64,000 nt of DNA from Treponema sp. (GCA_016286365.1 JAEESN010000007.1:1-64000); one strand, 5' to 3'; shown: positions 42,101 through 51,669, counted from the stretch's first letter. The notes: a model not told the origin generated them from the sequence alone. Translations and numbers: made by a program.

Positions 42101-43075
42101 TCATTCTTTTTTTGAATGATTCAATGAATTTTTGATTAAATTTACAAAAGATTCGCCCCAGAACTCATTCAGGATTTTCATCGCTTCGTCTTTTATGGAA
42201 GGATCGCAGAGGGCCTCTAAATGTGTGTAATTGCTGTATAAATGTGTGATGGCATCTTCCCTTATTTCATCAACTTCTTTGGGACTAAGGGCCGAGGGAT
42301 TTTCGTCTATCCAGGTTTTTATAATCGTAAAGACTGATGATGCTGTAGAGAGTTTTACGCAGGATTCTAAATCTGTGATTTTTTTTGTTGAAGTAAGGCC
42401 TTCGGTGTTTATGTAATAATATACTTCATCTTCTATGCCGGAATAAGAATGTGCGTTAAGGCTTGCAAAAAAGAGGATTAAATAATCTTCGGCGGTAATA
42501 CAGTAAGTAAAAGGAATTGATTCAAACGCATCTATGAGGAGCTTTGTTTTAATCAGCTTTGAACAGAGAATCATGGCATCCTGTTTTTCTATAAAAGTTT
42601 TTGTAAAAATGTCGTGATCAGAAAGCTGTCCTATATAAGTTTTGTTTAAGCGCTGTTTTTCGCCCTTTGTGATTTTTCCGTCTTCATAAGAGCCCGAAAT
42701 AAGTGTCCCGTGGATTATATCGGCATCTGTTTTTACTGCTTCCTTATATAAAACAGAGAGTGCATTCGGTGGAATAATATCGTCGGAATCAAGAAAAAAG
42801 ATGAATTCGCCCTTTGCTTCGTATGTGAGCGTTCGGCGGACTTCCAGAGTGCCAAGATTGTGCGCATTTTCTAAATAATTTACCGGGATTTTTGTGGTTT
42901 TTTTGAATTTTTTTATGATTTTACTGCAGCTCCAGTTTTTTTCGTTTTTGCCGGGGCTGCAGTCGTTTACGAGGACAATTTCGAATGAGTCAAAATCCTG
43001 TTTTGCAAGACTTTCAAGGCATCTTTCTAAGACCTTTTCGGTGTTGTAAACAGGAATGCAGACAGAAATCATCAT
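42101..43075 (-). CDS. Family 2 glycosyltransferase
   Basis: It has a GT-A fold with nucleotide-sugar binding SVCIPVYNTEKVLERCLESL, VLVNDCSPG (35-42) and the metal-binding D-x-D as FFLDSDD (93-99). The 324 residues end without a membrane helix. Substrate unknown; cell-surface glycan or lipoprotein decoration is typical. Its start overlaps the metY stop by four bases, so it is coupled to metY. Confidence 0.88.
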   Translation of the reverse strand: MMISVCIPVYNTEKVLERCLESLAKQDFDSFEIVLVNDCSPGKNEKNWSCSKIIKKFKKTTKIPVNYLENAHNLGTLEVRRTLTYEAKGEFIFFLDSDDIIPPNALSVLYKEAVKTDADIIHGTLISGSYEDGKITKGEKQRLNKTYIGQLSDHDIFTKTFIEKQDAMILCSKLIKTKLLIDAFESIPFTYCITAEDYLILFFASLNAHSYSGIEDEVYYYINTEGLTSTKKITDLESCVKLSTASSVFTIIKTWIDENPSALSPKEVDEIREDAITHLYSNYTHLEALCDPSIKDEAMKILNEFWGESFVNLIKNSLNHSKKE

Positions 43076-44349
43076 ACTTTTTCGAGTGCCTGTTTTAAGT
43101 CGGCAATTATGTCTTCTACGTTTTCAAGTCCTACAGAAACACGAACCATTCCGCCGTCAATTCCGGCTGCTACAAGCTGTTCGTCTGTAAGCTGGCGGTG
43201 TGTTGCGCTTGCAGGGTGTAAAACGCATGTACGGATATCTGCAACGTGAACTTCGTCTATGGCAAGCTTGAGTGCATCCATAAATCTAACTGCGGCAGAA
43301 CGTCCACCCTTAATACTGATGGAAATTACACCACAGGTACCGTTTGGCATGTATTTTTGGGCAAGTTTATAATATGGATCTCCTTCGAGGCCCGGATATG
43401 TTACTTTTGCAATCTTATCGCTTGTTTTAAAGAACTGGGCAACCTTTGTGGCGTTCTGAACATAGCGTTCCATTCTGATTGGAAGAGTTTCGAGTCCCAT
43501 ATTAAGGTAGAAAGCGCTTTGTGCGGCAGGATAGCATCCAAAATCCCTCATAAGCTGAGTTCTTGCCTTTACGATGTATGCAGCTTTTCCAAAATTTCCA
43601 ACATAAGTGAGTCCGTGGTAGCTTTCATCAGGTTCAATCATATCTGCAAACTTTCCTGTTGCCTTGTAGGCTTTTTCCCAGTCAAAATTTCCTGAATCTA
43701 CAATACATCCGCCACCCTGTACGGCATGTCCATCCATATATTTTGTTGTTGAATGAACTACGATGTCTGCTCCCCATTCAAAAGGACGGCAGTTTACGGG
43801 AGTTGCAAAGGTATTGTCTACGATGAGCGGAAGATTGTTGTCGTGTGCGGCTTTTGCCCAGGTTTCAAAATCAAAAACTGTGAGGGCAGGGTTTGCGATT
43901 GTTTCTCCAAAAATACATTTTGTATTTGGTTTGATGGCTTTTACAATCTCATCATAAGAAGCGTTTACATCAACCCAGATACATTCAATTCCGAGTTTTT
44001 TAAGGGTAAATCCAAAAAGGTTGATTGTTCCGCCATAAATCGAAGAAGAAGCAATAAAGCTGTCCCCGGATGAGCAGAGATTTAAAACAGAAAGTAAACT
44101 TGCTGCCTGACCGCTCGAAGTAAGCATACATCCAACTCCGCCTTCCAGTTCTGCAATCTTTTTTTCTACAGCATCGCAGGTTGGGTTTGCAAAGCGTGAA
44201 TACATAAATTCTGTAGGTTTGTCAAAAAGAGCGGCAACGTGGTCGCAGGAATCAAAACGGTAGGTTGTACTCTGTACGATCGGAATTGTTCCAGGTCCTC
44301 CGTTTTCCGGTTTATAGCCTGAATGTAAAACTTTTGTTTCTAATTTCAT
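43072..44349 (-). CDS. metY: O-acetylhomoserine sulfhydrylase-like PLP enzyme
   Basis: A Cys/Met-metabolism PLP enzyme: VQSTTYRFDS, the phosphate-binding SSGQAASLL, DNTFATPVNCRPFEWGAD and the Schiff-base lysine K203 in HSTTKYMDGH. At 425 residues with the EPDESYHGLTY insertion it fits O-acetylhomoserine sulfhydrylases rather than shorter cystathionine synthases. It makes homocysteine from O-acetylhomoserine and sulfide. An AGGAG site precedes the start. I see no SAM riboswitch in the 30 bases to the upstream gene. Confidence 0.88.
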   Translation of the reverse strand: MKLETKVLHSGYKPENGGPGTIPIVQSTTYRFDSCDHVAALFDKPTEFMYSRFANPTCDAVEKKIAELEGGVGCMLTSSGQAASLLSVLNLCSSGDSFIASSSIYGGTINLFGFTLKKLGIECIWVDVNASYDEIVKAIKPNTKCIFGETIANPALTVFDFETWAKAAHDNNLPLIVDNTFATPVNCRPFEWGADIVVHSTTKYMDGHAVQGGGCIVDSGNFDWEKAYKATGKFADMIEPDESYHGLTYVGNFGKAAYIVKARTQLMRDFGCYPAAQSAFYLNMGLETLPIRMERYVQNATKVAQFFKTSDKIAKVTYPGLEGDPYYKLAQKYMPNGTCGVISISIKGGRSAAVRFMDALKLAIDEVHVADIRTCVLHPASATHRQLTDEQLVAAGIDGGMVRVSVGLENVEDIIADLKQALEKV

Positions 44350-44379
44350 TTTAAATCTCCTAAAAATCTATTTTCTGAA

Positions 44380-47133
44380 TTATTTTGTTATTTTTTCTTT
44401 GAGTTTAAAGCTGATTGATTTTAACTTCAAGCCGTTGCATCCCACAAAAAGGCGCGAAATCTGGAATCTTTCCCAGCATAAAAGCTCTTTTGTAATGGAA
44501 ACATCCTTTCCGCCGCTTCCCGTAAAGATAAAACTTGCTTCGGGTATTCCCATCTTAAAGAAAGTACAAGGCAACTGTGCAACTTCGTTTAATTCCGAGC
44601 TTGCAGTAAGTGTTACATAATAATAGCCCACCTGCTTTACGTCCAGCGACCATACAAAGCTTGTGTTCATCTTTGCTTCTTTTTTCGAAAGGTCGATTGT
44701 AAGCTCGTTATCCAAGACGATTGTTTCTATATTCTTTAAATCTACATCATCAGGATTTGCCGGCCTGTTTGTGATGATGATTTCCGGGGCTTTTTTAATC
44801 AGCCGTTTGAATGCTAAAGTTCCCATTGCGTGTTCACAGATGTTTAAAGCGCACCTCTGGGCTTCTGCTCGGTTTAAGCTTCCGTTTTTGAGCGATTCCA
44901 GGGTGTTATCTCCTGCTGCATTGGTCTTTCCGTCCGGGCAAACCATGTATAAATCATTCTGAGCTCTGATCATAGCTGCAAAATTCTTTTTATCGGGCTC
45001 TTTTCCCCTTTCGTTGATGTTTGCCCACCAGTCAGTCATCACAATGCCTTTAAATCCCCAGTCTTTTCGTAAAATTGTGGTATTTAAGTCATAAGATGAT
45101 GATGTATAAAGTCCGTTTACAATTCCGTAAGTGGTCATAACAGAATCTGCACCGTTTACTACCGCTTTTTCGAATCCTTTAAGATAGATTTCGCGGAGAG
45201 CACGCTCAGAAACAACAGAATCTATAAAATGACGGCGTGTTTCCTGGTTATTTGCACAGAAATGTTTTATTGTTCCGGTTACTCCTGCATTTTTAAGACC
45301 TTTGAGCATTGCAGTTCCCATAAGTCCTGTTAAAAGCGGATCTTCCGAAAAATATTCAAAATTTCGTCCGTTCAAAGGATGGCGGTGGATGTTCATTCCA
45401 GGTCCCAAAAGATTTTCTACCTTGTTGGCAGCCATTTCCCAGCCGGTGTATGTGTAAAGTTTTGTTACAAGGTCAGTGTTGAATGTACATGCAAGGCTTG
45501 TTCCGTTTGGAAGAGAAAATGCCTTAATTCCTGAATCAAGCCTCATTCCAGAAGGTCCGTCGTCGCAGCAAACAGAAGGAAGTCCGAAATCATTTATGAG
45601 CTTTGGTGAAACTCCCGCAAAAGCCGCTGCAGTTCCCGGTGTTACAAGAGCACTTCCCATTCCTTCTCCGCGCACGATGCAGGCTAAATCTTCGTCTGTA
45701 AACTGTGCAACAAAGTCGTTAAGGCTCGCTTTTTTGTTATAAACATCGCAAAGTTTTATGCCTTTATATTCTGTCTGTTTGATTTCCTTCGGAAGGCGTT
45801 CTTTTCTGCGCTTGTCCATGTCTACTGTAGAAACGGTGACCGGTTTTTTAGTGAGTTTTCCGTTTTCGTTATAAAAAATATCAAAGTTTTCTACCGGTGC
45901 GAGCGCTTCTTCGCATTGTCGTAAAACAGTATCGTTTTCTAATGTAAAGCAATAGATTTCCCTGGCAGAACGCACGTCTGTTCCCGCAAAAACCTTATAT
46001 TCACCGCTTTCGAGCACAAAACACGATTTATTTCCCGTAATTCCACTGTCATCATAAGAAGCAAAGTCGATTGCAGACGAAGTGATTAAAAGAGTCTGGG
46101 ATTTTCCCTTAGAAAGTGTCTTTGTTTTTGCAAATCCACTTAGTACGCGAGCTGGTTTTCCAAGTTTTCCGCATGGAGCCTGAACATAAATCTGAACAAC
46201 TTCTTTTCCTGCGCAGTTTCCTGTGTTTTTTACAGTGATTTTTGTCTGAATTTCCCAGTTTTTAAGGTTGATTTTTGATTTTGCACCCGAAAGTTCGAAT
46301 TTTGTGTAGCTTAATCCAAATCCAAACGGATAAACTACCTTTTGTGGGGCAAAGGTTTCAAAATACCTGTATCCTACGTAAATATCTTCTGTGTAATAAT
46401 TTTTGTTATGGTCGCCAAAGTACGGATCAGAAGGATAATCTTTTATGGAAGAAGCGATTGTATCTGTAAGCTTTCCACATGGAGTTATTTCGCCTGTTAA
46501 TGCCTTAGCTGTACCAAGACCTCCAAGCATACCGCCCTGCCATACGTACATTACTGAATCAGGATTGTATTTTTGAACAAAAGACATATCGATGATGTTT
46601 CCGGTATTCAAAAGCACGACAACTTTTTTAAAAATTTTTCGCACTTTTAAAAGCATATCTTCTTCGGCGTCCGTGAGTTTATATGAACCCTTTTCGTCTC
46701 CGTTGTCTTTATCTTCTCCGGCAGTTCGCCCGATTATGATGATTGCAGTATCTGATTCATCTTGAGCATCGCGGACAATTTCGTCTGTTAAAGGCATCTC
46801 TTCCTGCGACCATTTTTCCTGACCCCATCCAAAACCTTCGTCAAAAGGATTTTCTTTTTCCCATTCTTCGTAGATTTTGCAAAGATTTTTATTCAGGATG
46901 ATACCTTGGGTTTCGAGCCCTTCGGGGATACCGTAAACTTTTGCAACATTTACCTTTCCGCCCGAGCCCGTTCCGCTTTTGTAATAATTTGTCTGAATAC
47001 GTCCGAAAACAGAAACTTTTTCGCCTTTTTTAAGCGGCAGTACCTGATTATCATTTTTGAGTAAAACACAACCCTCTGCAATTGCCTCTACGGCAGTTTT
47101 TGAATATTCATTCCAGTCAAGAACATGCTTCAT
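44380..47133 (-). CDS. Beta-glucosidase, GH3, domain-permuted
   Basis: The usual GH3 order is reversed. Residues ~10-260 are the C-terminal-type domain (EGCVLLKNDNQVLPLKKGE, YPFGFGLSYTKF). A fibronectin-III-like part follows (~300-400), and the catalytic barrel comes last (~490-800), with GPGMNIHRHPLNGRNFEYFS, IKHFCANNQE and the nucleophile D701 in VMTDWWA. This order is known for some rumen bacterial beta-glucosidases (Ruminococcus, Butyrivibrio types). There is no signal peptide, so it should act on imported beta-glucosides. A PTS IIC-like permease lies nine bases upstream. Confidence 0.92.
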   Translation of the reverse strand: MKHVLDWNEYSKTAVEAIAEGCVLLKNDNQVLPLKKGEKVSVFGRIQTNYYKSGTGSGGKVNVAKVYGIPEGLETQGIILNKNLCKIYEEWEKENPFDEGFGWGQEKWSQEEMPLTDEIVRDAQDESDTAIIIIGRTAGEDKDNGDEKGSYKLTDAEEDMLLKVRKIFKKVVVLLNTGNIIDMSFVQKYNPDSVMYVWQGGMLGGLGTAKALTGEITPCGKLTDTIASSIKDYPSDPYFGDHNKNYYTEDIYVGYRYFETFAPQKVVYPFGFGLSYTKFELSGAKSKINLKNWEIQTKITVKNTGNCAGKEVVQIYVQAPCGKLGKPARVLSGFAKTKTLSKGKSQTLLITSSAIDFASYDDSGITGNKSCFVLESGEYKVFAGTDVRSAREIYCFTLENDTVLRQCEEALAPVENFDIFYNENGKLTKKPVTVSTVDMDKRRKERLPKEIKQTEYKGIKLCDVYNKKASLNDFVAQFTDEDLACIVRGEGMGSALVTPGTAAAFAGVSPKLINDFGLPSVCCDDGPSGMRLDSGIKAFSLPNGTSLACTFNTDLVTKLYTYTGWEMAANKVENLLGPGMNIHRHPLNGRNFEYFSEDPLLTGLMGTAMLKGLKNAGVTGTIKHFCANNQETRRHFIDSVVSERALREIYLKGFEKAVVNGADSVMTTYGIVNGLYTSSSYDLNTTILRKDWGFKGIVMTDWWANINERGKEPDKKNFAAMIRAQNDLYMVCPDGKTNAAGDNTLESLKNGSLNRAEAQRCALNICEHAMGTLAFKRLIKKAPEIIITNRPANPDDVDLKNIETIVLDNELTIDLSKKEAKMNTSFVWSLDVKQVGYYYVTLTASSELNEVAQLPCTFFKMGIPEASFIFTGSGGKDVSITKELLCWERFQISRLFVGCNGLKLKSISFKLKEKITK

Positions 47134-47142
47134 TTCTGTTTC

Positions 47143-48207
47143 CTAATTTAATGCAAGATCGCCTTCGTTTATCCAGCCGATTTTCCTGAATAATTTTCCA
47201 AGGGCCCAGCAGATTACAGCCGGTAAAACAAAACAGATTAAAATAAGACCAAGCCAGTCCATAAATCCCGGAGTGATTGCAGTTGCTCCATGCTTTAAAG
47301 CGGCTTCCGAAGGTTCATACCAGCCCGAAATCACACCAATCTGTCCGACGAGACCGCATGTTCCCATTCCTGAGCTTACGGCAGCACCATTCATTTCCAT
47401 TTTGAAAACACAGGTTGCAATAGGACCAGTGATGATGGATGCGATGATTGGCGGAATCCATATTTTCGGATTTTTGATGATATTAGGCATCTGAAGCATA
47501 CTTGTCCCAAGCCCCTGAGAAAGAATTCCACCCCAGTGGTTTTCCTGGAAAGAAAGAACAGCAAATCCGACCATCTGTGCACAACATCCTGCAACAGCCG
47601 CTCCACCCGCAAGTCCAACAAGACCAAATGCCGCACAGATTGCAGCAGAACTTATAGGAAGTGTTAAAGCAATACCGATAACGGCAGAAACAATCATTCC
47701 CATTACAAACGGATGAAGTTTTGTTGTCCATACGATGAATGTTCCGACTGAGTTTGCCGCAATTCCAATATATTTTGCAGTTAAAACCGTAAGAAGTGCG
47801 CCCGTTAAGATTGTAACAAGCGGAGTTACGATGATATCGACTTTAGTTTTTTTGCTTACAAGATTACCCATTTCGGCTGCGATGATTGCAATAATCAAAA
47901 CAGCAAGAGGACCGCCGGCTCCACCCGTAACGTTTGCAGCAGACCCAACAGCCGCCAAAGAAAAGAGAACGAGCGCTCCCGACTGCATCATATAACCGAT
48001 TCCGATTGCCATTGCAGCACCGACTACGTGAGGATCGATTGCAAAGTTTCCCGCATCTACAAAGAACTGGAAAACAGGATTTACAGACAGTCTGAGTAAC
48101 TGCTGACCAAGAGTTTTAATAATTGTCCCGATAAGAAGGGAAGCAAAAAGACCCTGCGCCATGCCGCTCATGGCATCAACAAGGTATCGTTTAACATATT
48201 TATTCAT
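47143..48207 (-). CDS. PTS IIC-like membrane protein (PTS_EIIC_2)
   Basis: The 354-residue membrane protein has about nine hydrophobic helices and the PF13303 motifs MSGMAQGLFASLLIGTI, HPFVMGMIVSAVIGIALTLP and a GGAAVAGCCAQMVGFA loop. No IIA or IIB domain is nearby, as is usual in this family, whose members may act as permeases or sensors. ATG 48207 is preferred: the longer TTG-started frame (48243) overlaps a plausible minus-strand -35/-10 pair. It likely shares a transcript with the GH3 gene. Confidence 0.78.
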   Translation of the reverse strand: MNKYVKRYLVDAMSGMAQGLFASLLIGTIIKTLGQQLLRLSVNPVFQFFVDAGNFAIDPHVVGAAMAIGIGYMMQSGALVLFSLAAVGSAANVTGGAGGPLAVLIIAIIAAEMGNLVSKKTKVDIIVTPLVTILTGALLTVLTAKYIGIAANSVGTFIVWTTKLHPFVMGMIVSAVIGIALTLPISSAAICAAFGLVGLAGGAAVAGCCAQMVGFAVLSFQENHWGGILSQGLGTSMLQMPNIIKNPKIWIPPIIASIITGPIATCVFKMEMNGAAVSSGMGTCGLVGQIGVISGWYEPSEAALKHGATAITPGFMDWLGLILICFVLPAVICWALGKLFRKIGWINEGDLALN

Positions 48208-48272
48208 AATATGCAGATTATATAAAATAAATAGAATTTTCAATCTGTTTTTTTGACATTGCTATAAGTGTG

Positions 48273-48425
48273 CATATTAAAAATGCTCCCACAAAGAACC
48301 GGGGTTTACTCCGCCTGAGAAGCCGTCCGCTTCGCTCACCCGGTAATTAAGGCGCAAGACGCAATCGGCACAGTCGGCTTCAACGCTACGTAAAACCCGA
48401 ACCTTTGTTCCGCATTTTTAATATG
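48273..48425. repeat. Large palindromic element with 14-bp perfect ends
   Basis: CATATTAAAAATGC (48273-48286) is the exact complement of GCATTTTTAATATG (48412-48425). Inside, CAAAGAACCGGGGTTTAC (48292-48309) pairs imperfectly with GTAAAACCCGAACCTTTG (48390-48407). The interior is GC-rich and non-coding. Its 21-base left part (48284-48304) is repeated exactly at 48531-48551. Confidence 0.8.
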
Positions 48426-48438
48426 ACGGGTATAGAGA

Positions 48439-48521
48439 TTTCCCCTCCTCAGATTGTATTTTTTAGTATCAATGCGTATTTGAATAAATATGTTGTCCTT
48501 TCACCGCGTGAGGAGGGGAGA
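48439..48521. repeat. Inverted repeat around CCCCTCCTCA/TGAGGAGGGG
   Basis: TCCCCTCCTCA (48441-48451) and TGAGGAGGGGA (48509-48519) are perfect inverted copies, separated by 57 AT-rich bases. It lies between the large palindrome and the partial repeat at 48531. No gene is visible in 48208-48563. Confidence 0.65.
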
Positions 48522-48563
48522 AATTAACAATGCTCCCACAAAGAACCGGGGAGAAGAAATGTG

Positions 48564-49661
48564 TTATTTTTCTTGTACTGTCCAGCCGGATGGGATGCCG
48601 TCTTTTCCTGTTGGCCAGTCAACACCAGAGGCTTTTATGAATATTCCGTCTGATGCAACTCCATCAAGCCATTGGTCTGTAAACCATTGGGCAGAAATAT
48701 CTGTTGCAAGGCATTCAACTTTTTTAAGAGATGAACAGTTACGGAACATTGAAGAGTAACAACTCATAGTCAAAGTAGTAGCAGGGAGAGCTGGTGCTTC
48801 TGTAAGTGAAGTACAGCCCCAGAACATGTAGCCATAGCAGAAGTTTTTTAAACAAGTTGCAGGGAGTTCTGGAGCTTTAGTAATAGAAGTACAACTTTCG
48901 AACATGCAGCCATAGCAACCATCTTCTAGATTAGTTGCAGGGAGATCTGGTGCTTCTGTAAGTGAAGAACAGCCAATGAACATGTTATAGTAGCAGGATG
49001 GTTCTAGAGAAGTAGCAGGAAGATTTGGCGCCTTAGTAAGCGAAGAACAGCCGTAGAACATTCCGTTATAACAATCATTTGCCAAAGTAGTAGCAGGTAG
49101 AACTGGTGCTTCTGTAAGTAAAGTACATCTGTTGAACATAGAATAGTAGCACCCCTCTTTAAGAGTAGTAGCAGGTAGAACAATGTTTTTTTCTGAATGA
49201 TTTTTGATGTGTATATTTTTATAAAATAAAAAAGCAAAAGCATAACTTTGTGTTATTGTTGTTTCGTTTTGGAAATTATCTGTTAGAAGGCTCATAATAT
49301 TTCCATATACGTAACAATCTGATGAGCAGTCTATTCCAAACCTTGGGTGAGAATCTGTATTAGAAGTGCCCTTTGCAAAGAGAGTTATAACATCACCAGC
49401 AGAAACAGATATAGATTTTGAACCGGATGTTTCTGTAATCTCGACAGAATTATTGTCATTTATTATATATTTAAGTCCGCCTATTTTATCAAGGTTGTTA
49501 AAAGTAATTTCACCATCTTCAATAACTTCCAAAGTTAACGGTATTTTCTTCTCCGGTGGATTGTATTCTCCCCCACTGCTAACAGAGTTTTTACAACCAG
49601 CAAAAAAGAATGAAAGTGTAAGAAGTGCGCAAAGCACTGCGGTAGATAAGACTTTTTTCAT
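48564..49661 (-). CDS. Lipoprotein with 26-residue leucine-rich repeats
   Basis: ATG 49661 has AAGGAGA eight bases upstream. The signal ends in FFFAGC. After an Ig-like N-terminal domain, six repeats of 26 residues follow (about 160-315) with consensus LPATTL..CY..MF.GCSSLTEAP. Each has cysteines at repeat positions 10 and 18. This is the BspA-related solenoid type found on surface proteins of oral and gut bacteria. The corresponding 78-bp DNA repeats (48770-49190) can recombine. The tail (WFTDQWLDGVASDG, SGWTVQEK) is a typical cap for this family. Confidence 0.82.
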   Translation of the reverse strand: MKKVLSTAVLCALLTLSFFFAGCKNSVSSGGEYNPPEKKIPLTLEVIEDGEITFNNLDKIGGLKYIINDNNSVEITETSGSKSISVSAGDVITLFAKGTSNTDSHPRFGIDCSSDCYVYGNIMSLLTDNFQNETTITQSYAFAFLFYKNIHIKNHSEKNIVLPATTLKEGCYYSMFNRCTLLTEAPVLPATTLANDCYNGMFYGCSSLTKAPNLPATSLEPSCYYNMFIGCSSLTEAPDLPATNLEDGCYGCMFESCTSITKAPELPATCLKNFCYGYMFWGCTSLTEAPALPATTLTMSCYSSMFRNCSSLKKVECLATDISAQWFTDQWLDGVASDGIFIKASGVDWPTGKDGIPSGWTVQEK

Positions 49662-49740
49662 GATATACATCTCCTTATAACAATGTTTAAATGTCTATAA
49701 AATTTATTGTAAGCCAGGATTCATCATAAGTAAAGAATTT

Positions 49741-49864
49741 AAAAAAATGCGCGAGTGGAGCAGGACGACAAAGGCAATCTAAGGTTTGAGCGAGCCCCCG
49801 CCTCAAGCGGCGCTACCCTTAGCCCTGTTTGCCTTTGGCATCCTGTGCAACGGAAGCATTTTTT
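49741..49864. repeat. Palindromic element with AAAAATGC/GCATTTTT ends
   Basis: The ends AAAAAATGC (49741-49749) and GCATTTTTT (49856-49864) are inverted copies. CAGGACGACAAAGGCAA (49761-49777) pairs with TTGCCTTTGGCATCCTG (49829-49845). The ends resemble those of the element at 48273-48425, but the interior differs. It fills most of 49662-49985, where I see no gene. Confidence 0.7.
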
Positions 49865-49985
49865 TATATGTAGAGCCGATGTTAATCTTCATCAATTTTT
49901 ATATTTTCAATTACTGTGTTTCCTTCTTTCCCTACGGAAAAAAAAGTATTATATTTTAAAGATATAAAAAATCTGGAGGCTCATA

Positions 49986-50939
49986 ATGATTGACGTTTCC
50001 CACGTTTCCCGCAACTTCGGCGATTTTCGTGCGGTAAATGATATCAGCTTTTCAATTCCAACCGGACAGATTGTCGGTCTTCTTGGCCCGAATGGAGCTG
50101 GTAAAACAACCACAATGCGAATGATAACAGGTTTTCTCTCGCCATCAGAGGGAAAAATCTTAATAGACGGACAGGATGTAACAGAATTTCCTGTTGATGT
50201 AAAGAAAAAAATCGGATATATGCCGGAATCTGCACCACTTTATGGCGATATGATAGTCGAAGATTATCTTATCTACATCGCACAGATGCAGAATCAGAAC
50301 GCAGAAGAAAGAATCCCTGTCCTTTGTGACGAATGCGGCTTAAAAGAAATCATGAGTAAAAAGATTTCCGAGCTTTCACGCGGTAACAGACAGAGGGTTG
50401 CTCTTGCACACGCCTTAATGAGTGATCCCGAAATCCTTATTCTGGACGAACCAACATCAGGTCTGGACCCTAATCAGGTAGAAGACGTAAGAAGCATAAT
50501 CCGCGAGCTTGGAAAAACACGCACGGTAATCGTTTCTACACATATTTTGAGTGAAGTAGAAACTCTCTGTAGTCGTGTAATCATCATCTCGGGCGGAAAC
50601 CTTGTTGCAGACAGCTCAATCACAGAGTTAAAAGAACGATTCGGCCACGATATTTCAATCAAAATTACTGCAGGCGGCGATTTTGCAAAGGTTTCTAAGG
50701 TATTGGGCGGAATCAAAAAGATAGAAAATATCACAGAAACACAGGTGCAGGAAGAAAATCTTAAAAAATGCACCAGTCTTCTTGTTTCAATCAAGGATAA
50801 TTCAGAAATCAGGCCGGAAATTGCAAAAAAACTTGCAGAAAATAAAATCGACCTTTACGAAATGATTATCCAGAAGAATTCTTTGGAAGATGTATTCCAC
50901 GCACTTACAAACGAAAACGAGGAGGTAAAAAATGTCTGA
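49986..50939 (+). CDS. ABC transporter ATPase (GldA-like)
   Basis: A complete ABC ATPase: Walker A GPNGAGKT (34-41), signature LSRGNRQ (130-136), Walker B ILILDEPT (150-157) and the switch histidine in STH. The C-terminal ~100 residues are a regulatory domain as in ABC-2 exporters. GGAGG precedes the ATG at 49986. It overlaps the permease gene by eight bases. With the next three genes it forms a GldA/GldF/GldG-type unit, known from gliding bacteroidetes but also found in non-gliding phyla. Confidence 0.92.
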   Translation: MIDVSHVSRNFGDFRAVNDISFSIPTGQIVGLLGPNGAGKTTTMRMITGFLSPSEGKILIDGQDVTEFPVDVKKKIGYMPESAPLYGDMIVEDYLIYIAQMQNQNAEERIPVLCDECGLKEIMSKKISELSRGNRQRVALAHALMSDPEILILDEPTSGLDPNQVEDVRSIIRELGKTRTVIVSTHILSEVETLCSRVIIISGGNLVADSSITELKERFGHDISIKITAGGDFAKVSKVLGGIKKIENITETQVQEENLKKCTSLLVSIKDNSEIRPEIAKKLAENKIDLYEMIIQKNSLEDVFHALTNENEEVKNV

Positions 50940-51669
50940 AAAAACTTCTGAAAAATCAAAAAACAAAGCTTTTGCAATCATCATGAAGAGGGAACTCAAA
51001 AGCTATTTTACTTCCCCAGTTGCATACATCGTTATGGTGATTTTCCTTGTTATTGCAGGCCTTTTATTCTTCCCGTTCTTCTTCCTCGAAGGTGTTGCAA
51101 ATTTAAGACAGTTTTTCTCTTATCTTCCTTTATATATCTCCTGCTTTGTACCCGCTTTAACCATGCGCGTTTATGCAGAAGAAAAAAGAGTCGGCTCCTT
51201 CGAAACACTGATGACTCTTCCGGTAACAGAATACGATGTTGTGCTTGGAAAAAACCTTGCATCGCTCATCTCTACCTTAATCATGATTGCGCCAACTATT
51301 CTTTATGTAATCACAATCGAAATTTTTGGAAATCCTGAATATGGTCCAATAATCGGAGGATACATCGGAGCAATTTTCCTCTGCGCTGCTTTTGTTTCAA
51401 TCGGATGTTTTGCTTCCAGCGTGACTAATAATCAGATTGTTGCATTCTTCCTTGGTTTGATAATCTGCCTTGTCCTTACTTTTATAGATACTCTGATGAT
51501 TATCATGCCGGCCGGAGTTGTAAAGTTTGTTTCATATTTTTCTTCAAGAACACATTTTAATTCAATTGCAAAGGGAATCATCGACACTCGCGACATCATC
51601 TATTTTCTTTCCCTCACAGCTTTGTTTTATGTGCTCACATTAAAAGTTGTTAAAAAGGCAAGGGATTAA
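50932..51669 (+). CDS. ABC-2 type permease (GldF-like)
   Basis: The 245 residues contain six hydrophobic helices, beginning with AFAIIMKRELKSYFTSPVAY and VMVIFLVIAGLLFFPFFF, as in GldF/ABC2_membrane proteins. It shares YAEEKRVGSFETLMTLPVTE, a conserved cytosolic loop that contacts the ATPase. Its start lies inside the ATPase gene and the next gene follows after 12 bases. Confidence 0.88.
   Translation: MSEKTSEKSKNKAFAIIMKRELKSYFTSPVAYIVMVIFLVIAGLLFFPFFFLEGVANLRQFFSYLPLYISCFVPALTMRVYAEEKRVGSFETLMTLPVTEYDVVLGKNLASLISTLIMIAPTILYVITIEIFGNPEYGPIIGGYIGAIFLCAAFVSIGCFASSVTNNQIVAFFLGLIICLVLTFIDTLMIIMPAGVVKFVSYFSSRTHFNSIAKGIIDTRDIIYFLSLTALFYVLTLKVVKKARD

Noticed and set aside
43246..44073. Plus-strand ORFs opposite metY
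   Set aside because: They are shadows of the strongly conserved PLP enzyme on the minus strand.
44345..44385. SAM riboswitch before metY
   Set aside because: Only 30 bases separate the genes, with just a ribosome site; no room for an aptamer.
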